From DASUFE01 sp036274675 (GTDB lineage Bacteria > Pseudomonadota > Gammaproteobacteria > HTCC5015), in contig DASUFE010000036.1 in the NCBI GenBank assembly GCA_036274675.1, positions 1-25,677 of the forward strand: a stretch of DNA of 25,677 nt. The letters run 5' to 3'. A program made the translations under genes and the position numbers. The first letter of the stretch is position 1. Each line of letters opens with the position of its first letter. The notes beneath the pieces were generated by a model that saw only the letters and a program-made list of their open reading frames with translations, searched no databases and was not told the DNA's origin. Below, in pieces: positions 16,162 to 23,632 of this stretch.

Positions 16162-16845
16162 TCAATGCAGGGTCTCTCCCTCTTCCCCGCCTTCGATCAC
16201 GGTCAGTTTCGCCTCCTCGCTGGAAGGCGCGGCGGCAGGCTCCGTATCGGCGTCCCCAACAGCTTCGGTGCGATCGCCTTCGAGGTCGAGCTCAGGGTAA
16301 AGGCTGTCAAGATCCTTGAGCTCGGCGAGCGTAGGCAACTCGTCGAGACTTTTCAGGTTGAAATAGTCGAGGAATTCACGGGTGGTGCCGAACAGCGCGG
16401 GCTTGCCCGGCACATCGCGGTGCCCCACGACCTTCACCCATTCGCGCTCCTGGAGAGTGCGAGTAATGTTGGCGCTGACACTGACGCCACGTATCTCCTC
16501 GATTTCGCCGCGGGTGATCGGCTGGCGATAGGCGATAATGGCAAGCGTTTCCAGCAGTGCACGCGAATAGCGCGGAGGTTTTTCCTGCCACAGGCGCGCC
16601 ATCCAGGGTTCGTAATCCTGAGTAACCTGAATGCGGAATCCGCTGCCGACCTGTTTCAACTCGATGCCGCGCCCCTCATATTCGGCGCGCAGCGCATCCA
16701 AAGCCTGGCGGATTTCGTCGCGACTCGGCCGCGGCTGCGGATTTTCTGGCAGGGCGAACACTTCATCCAATTCATTCATGCTGAGGGGCCTTGCCGCGGC
16801 CAGCAATGCGGCCTCGACGATAATCTTGATCTTCTGCAAATCCAT
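16162..16845 (-). CDS. scpB: Segregation and condensation protein ScpB
   Basis: ScpB binds ScpA and, with SMC, forms the condensin that compacts and separates chromosomes. The 227-residue protein has two winged-helix domains (about 1-85 and 90-165), with the signature ALLETLAIIAYRQPITRGEIEEIRG in the second, and an acidic low-complexity tail (about 180-227). Its ATG overlaps the scpA stop (TGATG), so the two are translationally coupled. In many related genomes the next gene is the pseudouridine synthase gene rluB; here it is mrcB. A separate smc gene is not in the window. Confidence 0.95.
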   Translation of the reverse strand: MDLQKIKIIVEAALLAAARPLSMNELDEVFALPENPQPRPSRDEIRQALDALRAEYEGRGIELKQVGSGFRIQVTQDYEPWMARLWQEKPPRYSRALLETLAIIAYRQPITRGEIEEIRGVSVSANITRTLQEREWVKVVGHRDVPGKPALFGTTREFLDYFNLKSLDELPTLAELKDLDSLYPELDLEGDRTEAVGDADTEPAAAPSSEEAKLTVIEGGEEGETLH

Positions 16846-17705
16846 CAGGATTCCTCCGCTTCTGCAGTTATCGGAGCCGCGGCAGTAACCGGCTCGGCTC
16901 CGCTTGCCTTTATATAAATAGGGGCGAATGGTTCCGACTGGACGATATCGATCACCGATTCCTTGATCAGCTCCAGCACGGCGAGAAAAGTCACCACGAC
17001 CCCCATCCTTCCCTCCTCGACCTTGAACATGTCGGTAAAGGCGATGAAAGCGTCGGGCTTCAGACTCGACAGGATGATACTCATGCGCTCGCGCACCGAC
17101 AGGGGCTCGCGCTGTATATGATGGTGCGAAAACATTTCGGCGCGGCGCAGCACATCCCTGAAAGCGTACAGTAGTTCCTGCAGGGTAAGATCCGGCAGCA
17201 CCTGCCTCTGTTCGATCATCGGCGGTTCCGCATTAGCCTGGAACAGATTGCGTTCCATGCGCGGCAGCTCGTCGATCGCTTCGGCCGCCTGTTTGAAACG
17301 CTCGTACTCCTGCAGGCGCCGGATCAGCTCGGCGCGCGGATCATCTTCTTCGGAGCCCTCCTGCGGGCGCGGCAACAGCATGCGCGATTTGATCTCGGCC
17401 AGCATGGCGGCCATCACCAGGTACTCGGCTGCGAGTTCCAGTTTCAGGGTCTGCATCATGTCGATGTAATCCATATACTGGCGGGTGATATGCGCGATCG
17501 GAATATCGAGTATATCCAGGTTCTGGCGCTTGATCAGATACAGCAAAAGATCCAGCGGCCCCTCGAAGGCCTCGAGGATCACTTCCAGCGCGTCGGGTGG
17601 AATATACAGATCCTTAGGCACGACCGTCATTGGTTCGCCCTGGACCAGGGCGAAGGGCATCTCTTCCTGCTGCGCCTGCGCCGGAGTTTTCAGTTCGTCG
17701 GTCAT
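16845..17705 (-). CDS. scpA: Segregation and condensation protein ScpA
   Basis: ScpA is the kleisin subunit of the SMC-ScpAB condensin. At 286 residues from ATG 17705 it is of usual size. The N-terminal kleisin signature is clear: ILEAFEGPLDLLLYLIKRQ, then a conserved region ending in EYLVMAAMLAEIKSRMLLP. The C-terminal winged helix lies around residues 205-265. The reading frame is open for 57 more codons upstream, but that part is antisense-free overlap with trpS in another frame and reads as Arg-rich nonsense. ATG 17705 lies one base after the trpS stop with a GGTGGGA site, so it is the start. The order trpS-scpA-scpB is common in gammaproteobacteria. Confidence 0.95.
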   Translation of the reverse strand: MTDELKTPAQAQQEEMPFALVQGEPMTVVPKDLYIPPDALEVILEAFEGPLDLLLYLIKRQNLDILDIPIAHITRQYMDYIDMMQTLKLELAAEYLVMAAMLAEIKSRMLLPRPQEGSEEDDPRAELIRRLQEYERFKQAAEAIDELPRMERNLFQANAEPPMIEQRQVLPDLTLQELLYAFRDVLRRAEMFSHHHIQREPLSVRERMSIILSSLKPDAFIAFTDMFKVEEGRMGVVVTFLAVLELIKESVIDIVQSEPFAPIYIKASGAEPVTAAAPITAEAEES

Positions 17706-17706
17706 C

Positions 17707-18924
17707 TTATTTTCCCACCAAACCCATCGCCTTGCGCACTTCGTCCAGCGTGCTGCGGGCGATCTCCCGCGCCTCCGCGGCGCCGTTTTCCAGAATGGCC
17801 TGTACCGTCGACTTGTCGGCGACATATTCCATCGCGCGTTCGCGGATCGGTTTGAGTTCCGCCTGCACGGCGTCAATCACGGGGCGTTTGCACTCGATGC
17901 AGCCGATGCCCGCGGTAGTGCAACCCTGCACCACCCATTTTTTCACCTCGGCGTTCGAGTAAACTTTGTGCAGCGCCCACACCGGGCACTTCTCCGGATC
18001 GCCGGGATCGCTGCGGCGTACGCGCGCCGGATCGGTCGGCATGGTTTTGATTTTCTGTTCGATCGATTTCGGATCTTCGCGCAACGCAATCGTGTTGTTA
18101 TAGGACTTGGACATCTTCTGGCCGTCCAGACCCGGCATCTTCGGCTGCTCGGTCAGTAAGGCCTGCGGTTCCGGTAGAATGATCTTGCCGGCACCCTCGA
18201 GATAACCGTAAAGGCGCTCCTTGTCGCCGAGCGAGAGGTTCTGCTGATCTTCCAGCAGCGCGCGCGCGACCGGCAGCGCTTCCTGGTCGCCCTGCTCCGT
18301 GTAGCGCTTGCGCAATTCCTTATAAAGCTTCGCTGTCTTGGATGACATCTTGGCGATCGCCTTCTCGGCTTTCTCAATGAAGTCCGGCTCGTTGCCGTAA
18401 ATATGGTTGAAACGGCGCGCCACTTCACGCGTCATCTCGACATGCGCCACCTGATCCTCCCCGACCGGCACCAGCGCCGCCTTGTAAATCAGGATGTCGG
18501 CGCTCTGCAGCAGGGGATAGCCCAGAAAACCGTATGTCGCGAGGTCCTTCTCTCTCAGTTTTTCCTGCTGGTCCTTATAGCTGGGTACCCGCTCCAGCCA
18601 GCTCAGGGGCGTTATCATCGACAACAACAAATGCAGCTCGGCATGTTCCGGCACGTGCGACTGCACGAATACACGGGCGGAACCGGGCATGATGCCCGCC
18701 GCCAGCCAGTCAATGACCATTTCGAGTGTGTAGGTCGAAATGTCGGTGGTCTCATCGTAGTGCGTCGTCAGGGCATGCCAGTCGGCAACGAAAAAGAAAC
18801 ATTCATAGCCAAGCTGCAGCTTCAGCCAGTTCTTCAAAACGCCGTGATAATGACCCAGATGCAGTTGCCCGGTCGGGCGCATGCCCGACAACACCCGCTG
18901 GGGGTCCACCGCTTGTAAAGCCAA
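17707..18924 (-). CDS. trpS: Tryptophanyl-tRNA synthetase TrpS, TTG start, with a four-cysteine cluster
   Basis: TrpRS charges tRNA-Trp. The 405-residue class I synthetase has the HIGH-type motif HLGHYHG (22-28) and KMSKS (270-274). It is longer than the compact E. coli form because of an insertion at about 184-255, as in pseudomonad TrpRS. Cys313, Cys335, Cys342 and Cys345 form C-x21-C-x6-C-x2-C, nearly the spacing (x22, x6, x2) of the [4Fe-4S]-binding motif in Thermotoga maritima TrpRS, so an iron-sulfur cluster at the anticodon-binding end is plausible. The start is TTG 18924: AAGGAG lies five bases upstream and the protein then begins normally. scpA follows one base after the stop. Confidence 0.96.
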   Translation of the reverse strand: MALQAVDPQRVLSGMRPTGQLHLGHYHGVLKNWLKLQLGYECFFFVADWHALTTHYDETTDISTYTLEMVIDWLAAGIMPGSARVFVQSHVPEHAELHLLLSMITPLSWLERVPSYKDQQEKLREKDLATYGFLGYPLLQSADILIYKAALVPVGEDQVAHVEMTREVARRFNHIYGNEPDFIEKAEKAIAKMSSKTAKLYKELRKRYTEQGDQEALPVARALLEDQQNLSLGDKERLYGYLEGAGKIILPEPQALLTEQPKMPGLDGQKMSKSYNNTIALREDPKSIEQKIKTMPTDPARVRRSDPGDPEKCPVWALHKVYSNAEVKKWVVQGCTTAGIGCIECKRPVIDAVQAELKPIRERAMEYVADKSTVQAILENGAAEAREIARSTLDEVRKAMGLVGK

Positions 18925-19084
18925 ACTGACTCCTTCGCCGCCGGTCGGCGATCAATGCTTTAAATAATTGAAAATGAAGAAAAAATATCCTCGCCCGAGC
19001 CCCTGCCGTCAGTGCCCGCCGCCTTCGCAGGAGTATTTTAGGGATTTACCCCGTTATTGGCATCTTTTTCTGTAAGCCCCTTAC

Positions 19085-19717
19085 CTATTGCGCGAGCGTT
19101 TCAATCCACTCGGCATCACCGCCGCCGCGGCGGATCAGCCGCGGAATCTGGTCTGTCAGATCGACAACAGTGGTCGGTTCCGGCGGGCAATGCCCTCCGT
19201 CCACCACCAGATCCACTTGGTGCTCCAACCGTTCCCGTATCTCCTGAGGATCGGCAAGAGGCCATTCCTCTCCAGGCATGATCAGCGAGCTGCTCATCAA
19301 AGGCTGGTTCAGCGTCTGCAACATCGCCTGCGCCACCGGGTGCGCCGGAACCCGGATGCCGATGGTTTTACGCTTCTCGTGTTGCAGGCGGCGCGGCACT
19401 TCGCGTGTCGCTTTTAATATGAAGGTATACGGTCCCGGGGTACGGCCCTTCAATATCCGGTAATCGCTGTTGCCGACCTTGGCATAGGTGGCGATCTCTG
19501 ATAAATCCCGGCACACCAGGGTAAAGTTATGATGCTGATCCAGCTGGCGTATTCTGCAAATCCGCTCCAGAGCAGCCTTGTCGCCGATATGGCAGCCCAT
19601 GGCATAGCCCGAGTCAGTGGGATAAACAACCACCCCTCCGGCATTGATGGTCTCAGCAGTACGCTTGAGCAGACGCGGCTGGGGATGGGTGGGATGGATC
19701 TCGAAGTACTGACTCAT
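19085..19717 (-). CDS. yciO: YciO, Sua5/YrdC-family (threonylcarbamoyl-AMP synthase-like) protein
   Basis: A 210-residue YrdC-fold protein that resembles E. coli YciO from its first residues (MSQYFEIHP) onward: VVVYPTDSGYAMGC, ICRIRQL, HNFTLVCRDLSE, GPYTFILKAT and RKTIGIRVP. The fold binds ATP and threonine or threonylcarbamoyl-AMP; YciO is a paralog of the t6A enzyme TsaC, and its own role is less settled. The KxR/SxN-type basic residues and PTDSGY loop are intact. The frame is open 58 codons further upstream, but those residues overlap the divergent yciB gene and look random, so ATG 19717 is the start. No strong SD. It is divergent from yciB. Confidence 0.93.
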   Translation of the reverse strand: MSQYFEIHPTHPQPRLLKRTAETINAGGVVVYPTDSGYAMGCHIGDKAALERICRIRQLDQHHNFTLVCRDLSEIATYAKVGNSDYRILKGRTPGPYTFILKATREVPRRLQHEKRKTIGIRVPAHPVAQAMLQTLNQPLMSSSLIMPGEEWPLADPQEIRERLEHQVDLVVDGGHCPPEPTTVVDLTDQIPRLIRRGGGDAEWIETLAQ

Positions 19718-19759
19718 AAGGCGAGGCAAGATTAACACAGGCGATGACCGCCCGGAAAT

Positions 19760-19788
19760 TTGCGCGATCCGGCGTCCAGCCGTATCAT
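19760..19788 (+). promoter_or_regulatory. Possible promoter for yciB-yciI-bolA-ppiC
   Basis: TTGCGC (19760-19765) and TATCAT (19783-19788) are spaced by 17 bases in the 109 bp divergent gap. The -10 matches 5 of 6 consensus positions, the -35 only 3 of 6. Confidence 0.4.
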
Positions 19789-19826
19789 AACTGCCCCCAA
19801 AACCGCTCGTTCGGTAAACCTCATTC

Positions 19827-20510
19827 ATGAAGCTGCTATACGATTTTTTCCCGCTTATACTGTTCTTCCTGGTCTTTAAACTGTCCGGCATTTACGTGGC
19901 GACTGCGGTAGCTATTGCGGCATCCGTGGTGCAAATAGCCGTGTACAGGCTGCGCCACCGCCGCTTTGAAAAGATGCATCTGATTTCAGCCGCGCTGATG
20001 CTGGTCTTCGGTGGATTGACCATCGTGTTGCAGGACCGCACATTCATAATGTGGAAACCCACCATCCTCTACTGGTTGTTCACGGCCATATTGATCGGAG
20101 TATTCCTAAGCAGCGATCGTTCGACCTTCCGGGGTTTGCTGGCGATGTCCGCGGCCGATGAAATCTCGCAGATACCGAACACCGGCTTCCGGAAGGTCGA
20201 CCTGATCGCCGCTGTTTTCTTTCTGCTGCTGGGGGCAGTTAACCTATGGTTCGCCTATCGCTATTTCGGGGCAGAAGCGATGCTGCGGCAAATTTATCCC
20301 GAAATCACGGCCAGCCAGTTGAAAGATTTGAGCTGCGACGGTTTTCCGCAAGCCGCGCTTGCGGCCTGCTCCGCGGCCAGGAACGCGGAGAATTCGTGGG
20401 TTAATTTCAAAACTTTTGGCAGCCTCGGCCTGACCTTCGTATTCATGTTCGCGGTTTCATTCTATCTGGTAAACATGGGTAAACACTCTTCGACACAGGA
20501 TCCGGCCTGA
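19827..20510 (+). CDS. yciB: Inner-membrane septation protein YciB with an unusual loop insertion
   Basis: A 227-residue polytopic inner-membrane protein of the YciB/IspZ family, linked to envelope synthesis and septation. The start (MKLLYDFFPLILFF), the block FEKMHLISAALMLVFGGLT and the ending WVNFKTFGSLGLTF are typical. Most YciB proteins are about 180 residues. This one is longer because roughly 40 residues (about 147-190) are inserted between the fourth membrane segment and the WVNFK motif, where E. coli has only a few residues. The insert is hydrophilic, probably helical, and carries Cys170 and Cys181. No SD is visible before the ATG. yciI follows after 2 bp. Confidence 0.93.
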   Translation: MKLLYDFFPLILFFLVFKLSGIYVATAVAIAASVVQIAVYRLRHRRFEKMHLISAALMLVFGGLTIVLQDRTFIMWKPTILYWLFTAILIGVFLSSDRSTFRGLLAMSAADEISQIPNTGFRKVDLIAAVFFLLLGAVNLWFAYRYFGAEAMLRQIYPEITASQLKDLSCDGFPQAALAACSAARNAENSWVNFKTFGSLGLTFVFMFAVSFYLVNMGKHSSTQDPA

Positions 20511-20512
20511 CA

Positions 20513-20809
20513 ATGCTTTACGCGATCATCTGCCGGGACATTGAAAACAGCCTGGAAAAACGCCTGTCCGTCAGGCCGCAACATCTGGCGCGTCTGCAGA
20601 CTTTGCGCGAAGCCGGGCGGCTGCTGCTGGCCGGCCCGCATCCCGCCATCGATAGTGAAGACCCCGGGCCGGCGGGATTCGCCGGAAGCTTGATTGTCGC
20701 GGAATTCCCCTCCCTCGAAGAAGCCAGAGCATGGTCCGAGGCCGATCCTTATGTGCAGGCCGGCGTCTTCGAACAGGTCGAGGTCAAACCTTTTAAGCGG
20801 GTATTTTAG
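20513..20809 (+). CDS. yciI: YciI-like protein (YCII domain)
   Basis: A 98-residue single-domain protein of the YCII family (dimeric ferredoxin-like fold). Family features: N-terminal MLYAIICRD, then LLLAGPHPA with the conserved histidine, SLIVAEF, and the DPYVQAGVFEQVEVKPF ending with the conserved Asp-Pro. Its biochemical function in this context is not established; some relatives are enzymes that use this His/Asp pair. It begins 2 bp after yciB, and its TAG stop overlaps the bolA GTG by one base, so the three genes are tightly coupled. The same gene order occurs in Pseudomonas. Confidence 0.93.
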   Translation: MLYAIICRDIENSLEKRLSVRPQHLARLQTLREAGRLLLAGPHPAIDSEDPGPAGFAGSLIVAEFPSLEEARAWSEADPYVQAGVFEQVEVKPFKRVF

Positions 20810-21087
20810 TGAACACCCGTACCGACATGATCCGCAACCATTTATCCGCTCTGGAACCTGAGCGGCTGGAAGTCGAAGACCAGAGCCACCTGCATGCAGG
20901 ACATGCCAGCGCGCGCGCGGGCGGCGGCCATTTCGCGGTACTGATCGTTTCCCAACATTTTTCGGGCAAAAGCTTGTTAGAACGGCACCGGATGGTGTAC
21001 CGTGCGCTGCGAAACGCGATGCAAACCGAAATCCACGCCTTGAGCATTCAAGCCTATGCCCCCGGCGAATTACCCAATTTGCATTAA
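20809..21087 (+). CDS. bolA: BolA-family protein
   Basis: A 92-residue BolA domain protein: IRNHLSALEPERLEVEDQS, then HFAVLIVSQHFSGKSLLERHRMVY and the C-terminal EIHALSIQAYAPGEL. BolA proteins bind monothiol glutaredoxins through shared [2Fe-2S] clusters; E. coli BolA also acts as a stress and morphology regulator. The candidate metal-ligand His lies in the helix motif HRMVYRAL. Two starts are possible: GTG 20809, overlapping the yciI stop (TAGTG), or ATG 20827, six codons in. I favour GTG because of the stop-start overlap, but either gives an intact domain. Confidence 0.92.
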   Translation: MNTRTDMIRNHLSALEPERLEVEDQSHLHAGHASARAGGGHFAVLIVSQHFSGKSLLERHRMVYRALRNAMQTEIHALSIQAYAPGELPNLH

Positions 21088-21113
21088 TTAAAACCATCTT
21101 AAGGAACATATTT

Positions 21114-21998
21114 ATGTACAAGTCCATCGTACTATTCATTGCCGGCGCGGCCCTGGCCCTCGGCGGCTGCAAGTCCTCCGAATTCGGGCGTCAAATGCCC
21201 GTCACGGGCGAGGTAGTCGCCACTGTCAATGGGGTCGAGATCCGGGACAGTGAAGTAAACATGAACACCATGGCTCGCCAACAGATGCGCCAGCCCATCT
21301 CGCCGGAAGATTCTTTAAAAGAGGTCATCAATATAGAACTGCTGCGTCAAGCAGCGTTAAAACAGGGCCTGGACAAGGATCCCAAGGTACAGGAACAGAT
21401 CAATAATCTCGGAATCGAAATCAACCGCCATACCACGAACATCATGATTCAGGCTTATCTGGCAAAACTGGAAGAAGCCAACGCCGACAACAGCACGGCC
21501 CTGCAGAAAGCTTACGACGATTATGTCGGCACCCTGCCCGCCAAGGAATACAAGGCACGGCACATCCTGTCGAAGACCAAGGAAGAAGCTGAAGCCAATA
21601 TCAAGGCGCTCAAAAAAGGGGCGAATTTCGCCAAACTGGCGGACCAAAAATCGCTCGACAAAACTCCCGGCGGTGATCTGGGTTGGGCGAATCCGGACAG
21701 TTTCGTGAAGGAATTCTCCGTCGCGATGCAAGCGATCGAGCCGGGCAAATATTCACAAGAACCGATACAAACCCAGTTCGGCTGGCACGTTATCCTGGTG
21801 GAAGATGTCCGCGATGCCAAGGCTCCGGGAATGGACGAAGTGCGCGCCCAGTTGCAGCGCGTCACACGCGGCAAAATGATCGAAACCAACATCGAAGAAC
21901 TGCGCAAGGCGGCCAAAATCGACATTAAAAACGCGACTCCGGCGGCGCCTGCCGTCGGCGAACCTGCAGCCGAGGCCCCCCCGGCTCCGGCTTCGTGA
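21114..21998 (+). CDS. PpiC/parvulin-type peptidyl-prolyl isomerase, lipoprotein
   Basis: A 294-residue protein with a lipoprotein signal (LGGC, Cys19), a SurA-N-like helical chaperone region (about 32-140), and one parvulin domain (about 144-232; ARHIL, then GANFAKLADQKSLD, GGDLGW and TQFGWHVI). The tail is Ala/Pro-rich (274-294). It should fold or escort envelope proteins from a membrane anchor in the periplasm, similar to PrsA- or PpiC-type foldases. AAGGA lies 8 bases before the ATG. It follows bolA by 26 bp and ends the yciB unit at a strong terminator. Confidence 0.92.
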   Translation: MYKSIVLFIAGAALALGGCKSSEFGRQMPVTGEVVATVNGVEIRDSEVNMNTMARQQMRQPISPEDSLKEVINIELLRQAALKQGLDKDPKVQEQINNLGIEINRHTTNIMIQAYLAKLEEANADNSTALQKAYDDYVGTLPAKEYKARHILSKTKEEAEANIKALKKGANFAKLADQKSLDKTPGGDLGWANPDSFVKEFSVAMQAIEPGKYSQEPIQTQFGWHVILVEDVRDAKAPGMDEVRAQLQRVTRGKMIETNIEELRKAAKIDIKNATPAAPAVGEPAAEAPPAPAS

Positions 21999-22021
21999 TC
22001 CCATCAAGATCGGTGTAACCT

Positions 22022-22054
22022 AAAACGCCCGGCTTCAGGCCGGGCGTTTTTTTT
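22022..22054 (+). terminator. Rho-independent terminator after the ppiC-type gene
   Basis: CGCCCGGC (22026-22033) pairs perfectly with GCCGGGCG (22039-22046) around a five-base loop and is followed by eight Ts. The AAAA/TTTT flanks extend the stem. It begins 24 bp after the stop codon. Confidence 0.95.
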
Positions 22055-22161
22055 CAGTGACGCCCAGCCCTCTGCAAGCACCAGCTTTGATACGGAAAGT
22101 TCATTATGTAGTGAAGACTTTCCCCACATATAGAATGCGCCGATAACTTTGGGCATCCGCC

Positions 22162-22184
22162 GCACAAAACTATTATTGTTGTGC
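22162..22184. promoter_or_regulatory. Imperfect palindrome upstream of the AraC-type gene
   Basis: A 23 bp dyad with outer arms GCACAA (22162-22167) and TTGTGC (22179-22184); nine of eleven base pairs match. It has operator-like symmetry and lies 161 bp before the regulator ATG and outside any gene. The protein that binds it, if any, is unknown. It is in the 347 bp gap 21999-22345, which otherwise holds the terminator, a possible promoter and a possible upstream ORF. Confidence 0.4.
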
Positions 22185-22232
22185 TCACCATAGGGGCGTA
22201 CTACTATACCCATCGAAGCGTGAGGAGAGGGA

Positions 22233-22260
22233 TTAAGATGGTTCTGCCATCCTTTATAAT
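22233..22260 (+). promoter_or_regulatory. Possible promoter of the AraC-type gene
   Basis: A perfect TATAAT (22255-22260) is preceded at 16 bases by TTAAGA (22233-22238, 4 of 6 consensus). It would give a leader of about 80 bases before ATG 22346. It overlaps the possible upstream ORF, so the two readings compete. Confidence 0.45.
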
Positions 22261-22336
22261 ATCTTTCGACCTGAAGACTGCCTATACAGCAAAGTCGCCA
22301 GACAGCGACAAATTTCCGGCCACGGCCGGCTCCTGA
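22238..22336 (+). CDS. Possible upstream ORF (32 aa) in the leader of the AraC-type gene
   Basis: ATG 22238 has a strong site GGAGAGG seven bases upstream and opens 32 codons (beginning MVLPSFIISF) ending in TGA at 22334-22336. That TGA is the first part of the TGAGGA that serves as ribosome binding site for the next gene, whose ATG is at 22346. A small hairpin CCGGC-CACG-GCCGG lies in its last codons. The peptide resembles nothing I know. It could be a translated leader coupling expression of the regulator, or chance, since a perfect TATAAT lies within it. Confidence 0.35.
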   Translation: MVLPSFIISFDLKTAYTAKSPDSDKFPATAGS

Positions 22337-22345
22337 GGAATCGAC

Positions 22346-23632
22346 ATGGATGCAGTGCTGTTCAATTTCCATGACATGATTCTCATCATGATGGCGGTGC
22401 TCTCAGTCATGCTCGCCTGCCTGCTGTTCATATTCCATGAGTCCGAAAGAACGCTCAGCAGCTACCTGCTGGGTTCATTCCTGCTGCTGTACGCCATTAT
22501 CCCGCTCGACAAAGTGATCACCTACGGTGTCGAGTTTCATCTCGCCGCCCTCAATTTCTCGAGAAATATTTTCCTGATTGGAAACGCGGCCCTGCTGCTG
22601 GAAGGCGCATTGCTTTATCTTTATGTGCAATCCCTGACCAAAAAGGGATTCCGGCTGCAACGCAAGCATCTGCTCCACCTGATACCGCTGATTATATATG
22701 CTGTATACGCCTACACACTCTATTATCAGTACAATGATCTGACCAAGTACCGCCTGATCGTGACCCTGGAGGTATTTGATCACTGGTCATTCAAATACTT
22801 CTACCTGATCCGGGACTCAATCCGGGTCGGTTACGGAATCGCGGGTATTTATGCGCTCTATGAATACCGCGCCGTGATCCGCGGAAAATTCTCGGAAATC
22901 CAGAGAATCGACATGCAATGGCTGGTATCCATCGTGGTCGGCTTCCTGTTATACAGGGCATGGATGTTTATTGAATCGCTTTATTCGTGGGTCTTCCTGC
23001 TGGCCCATGGCGACAGCACTCCGCAATATGTCCAGATTATGAGCATGTCGGGCCTGCTGAGCGGTTATGTGGCCTTCCTGCTCATCGTAACGCTGGTGTT
23101 CTTCGGCTTGCGTTATTCGCTGATTCTGGAAGGCGTGGACTATGTGCTGTCCAGCGGTAATGAAAACAGATCCATGAACCTGGACTGGAGGACCGCGAAA
23201 AAACTCAGCGATTACATGGAAGAAAAGAAGCCATACCTGGAACACAATATCACTATCGACGAACTTTCGCAGAAGATGTCGATCCCGACCAAGACGCTAT
23301 CGCTGCTTCTCAACCGCCATTTCGGCAAAAATTTCTTCGAATATATCAACAGCTACCGGGTCGAGGCGGCCAAACAGATGTTGTCGTCGAAAAATGCCAA
23401 ATCAATCGTTGATATCATGTATGAATCCGGATTCAGCAGTAAGTCCTCTTTTAACGACTGCTTCAAGAGAATCGTCGGAGTAACGCCCCGTGAATACAGA
23501 AAACGTAACCTGGGCGAGCATGAGGAGCACCCGCCCCTGCAGGAGCAGCCCCAACCGGTAGAGCGGTCGCATGAACAGGACAATGCGCGCGACCCGAAAA
23601 GCGAGGAAAGCAAAATCGGTTTTCAGCAATAG
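22346..23632 (+). CDS. Membrane-bound AraC-family transcriptional regulator
   Basis: A 428-residue protein. Residues 1-260 are hydrophobic with about seven membrane segments (approximately 11-31, 38-55, 76-95, 107-128, 150-172, 190-218, 235-258). Residues 280-387 form a typical AraC/XylS double-HTH domain: ITIDELSQKMSIPTKTLSLLL, then FFEYINSYRVEAAKQML and the ending GFSSKSSFNDCFKRIVGVTPREYR. A charged, Gln/Glu/Pro-rich tail follows. Such seven-helix AraC proteins are presumed to sense a signal at the membrane and bind DNA from there; signal and targets are unknown. GAGGA lies 7 bases before the ATG. The nearest downstream gene encodes a carbohydrate-binding secreted protein, a possible but unproven target. 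Confidence 0.9.
   Translation: MDAVLFNFHDMILIMMAVLSVMLACLLFIFHESERTLSSYLLGSFLLLYAIIPLDKVITYGVEFHLAALNFSRNIFLIGNAALLLEGALLYLYVQSLTKKGFRLQRKHLLHLIPLIIYAVYAYTLYYQYNDLTKYRLIVTLEVFDHWSFKYFYLIRDSIRVGYGIAGIYALYEYRAVIRGKFSEIQRIDMQWLVSIVVGFLLYRAWMFIESLYSWVFLLAHGDSTPQYVQIMSMSGLLSGYVAFLLIVTLVFFGLRYSLILEGVDYVLSSGNENRSMNLDWRTAKKLSDYMEEKKPYLEHNITIDELSQKMSIPTKTLSLLLNRHFGKNFFEYINSYRVEAAKQMLSSKNAKSIVDIMYESGFSSKSSFNDCFKRIVGVTPREYRKRNLGEHEEHPPLQEQPQPVERSHEQDNARDPKSEESKIGFQQ

Noticed and set aside
17706..17876. 57-codon extension of scpA
   Set aside because: It overlaps trpS in another frame and is Arg-rich nonsense; the coupled start one base after the trpS stop fits ScpA.
19718..19891. 58-codon extension of yciO
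   Set aside because: It overlaps the divergent yciB start and promoter region; the YciO-like start MSQYF is at 19717.
22004..22372. Minus-strand 122-codon frame between the ppiC-type and AraC-type genes
   Set aside because: It crosses the terminator and the start of the AraC-type gene and resembles no protein family.
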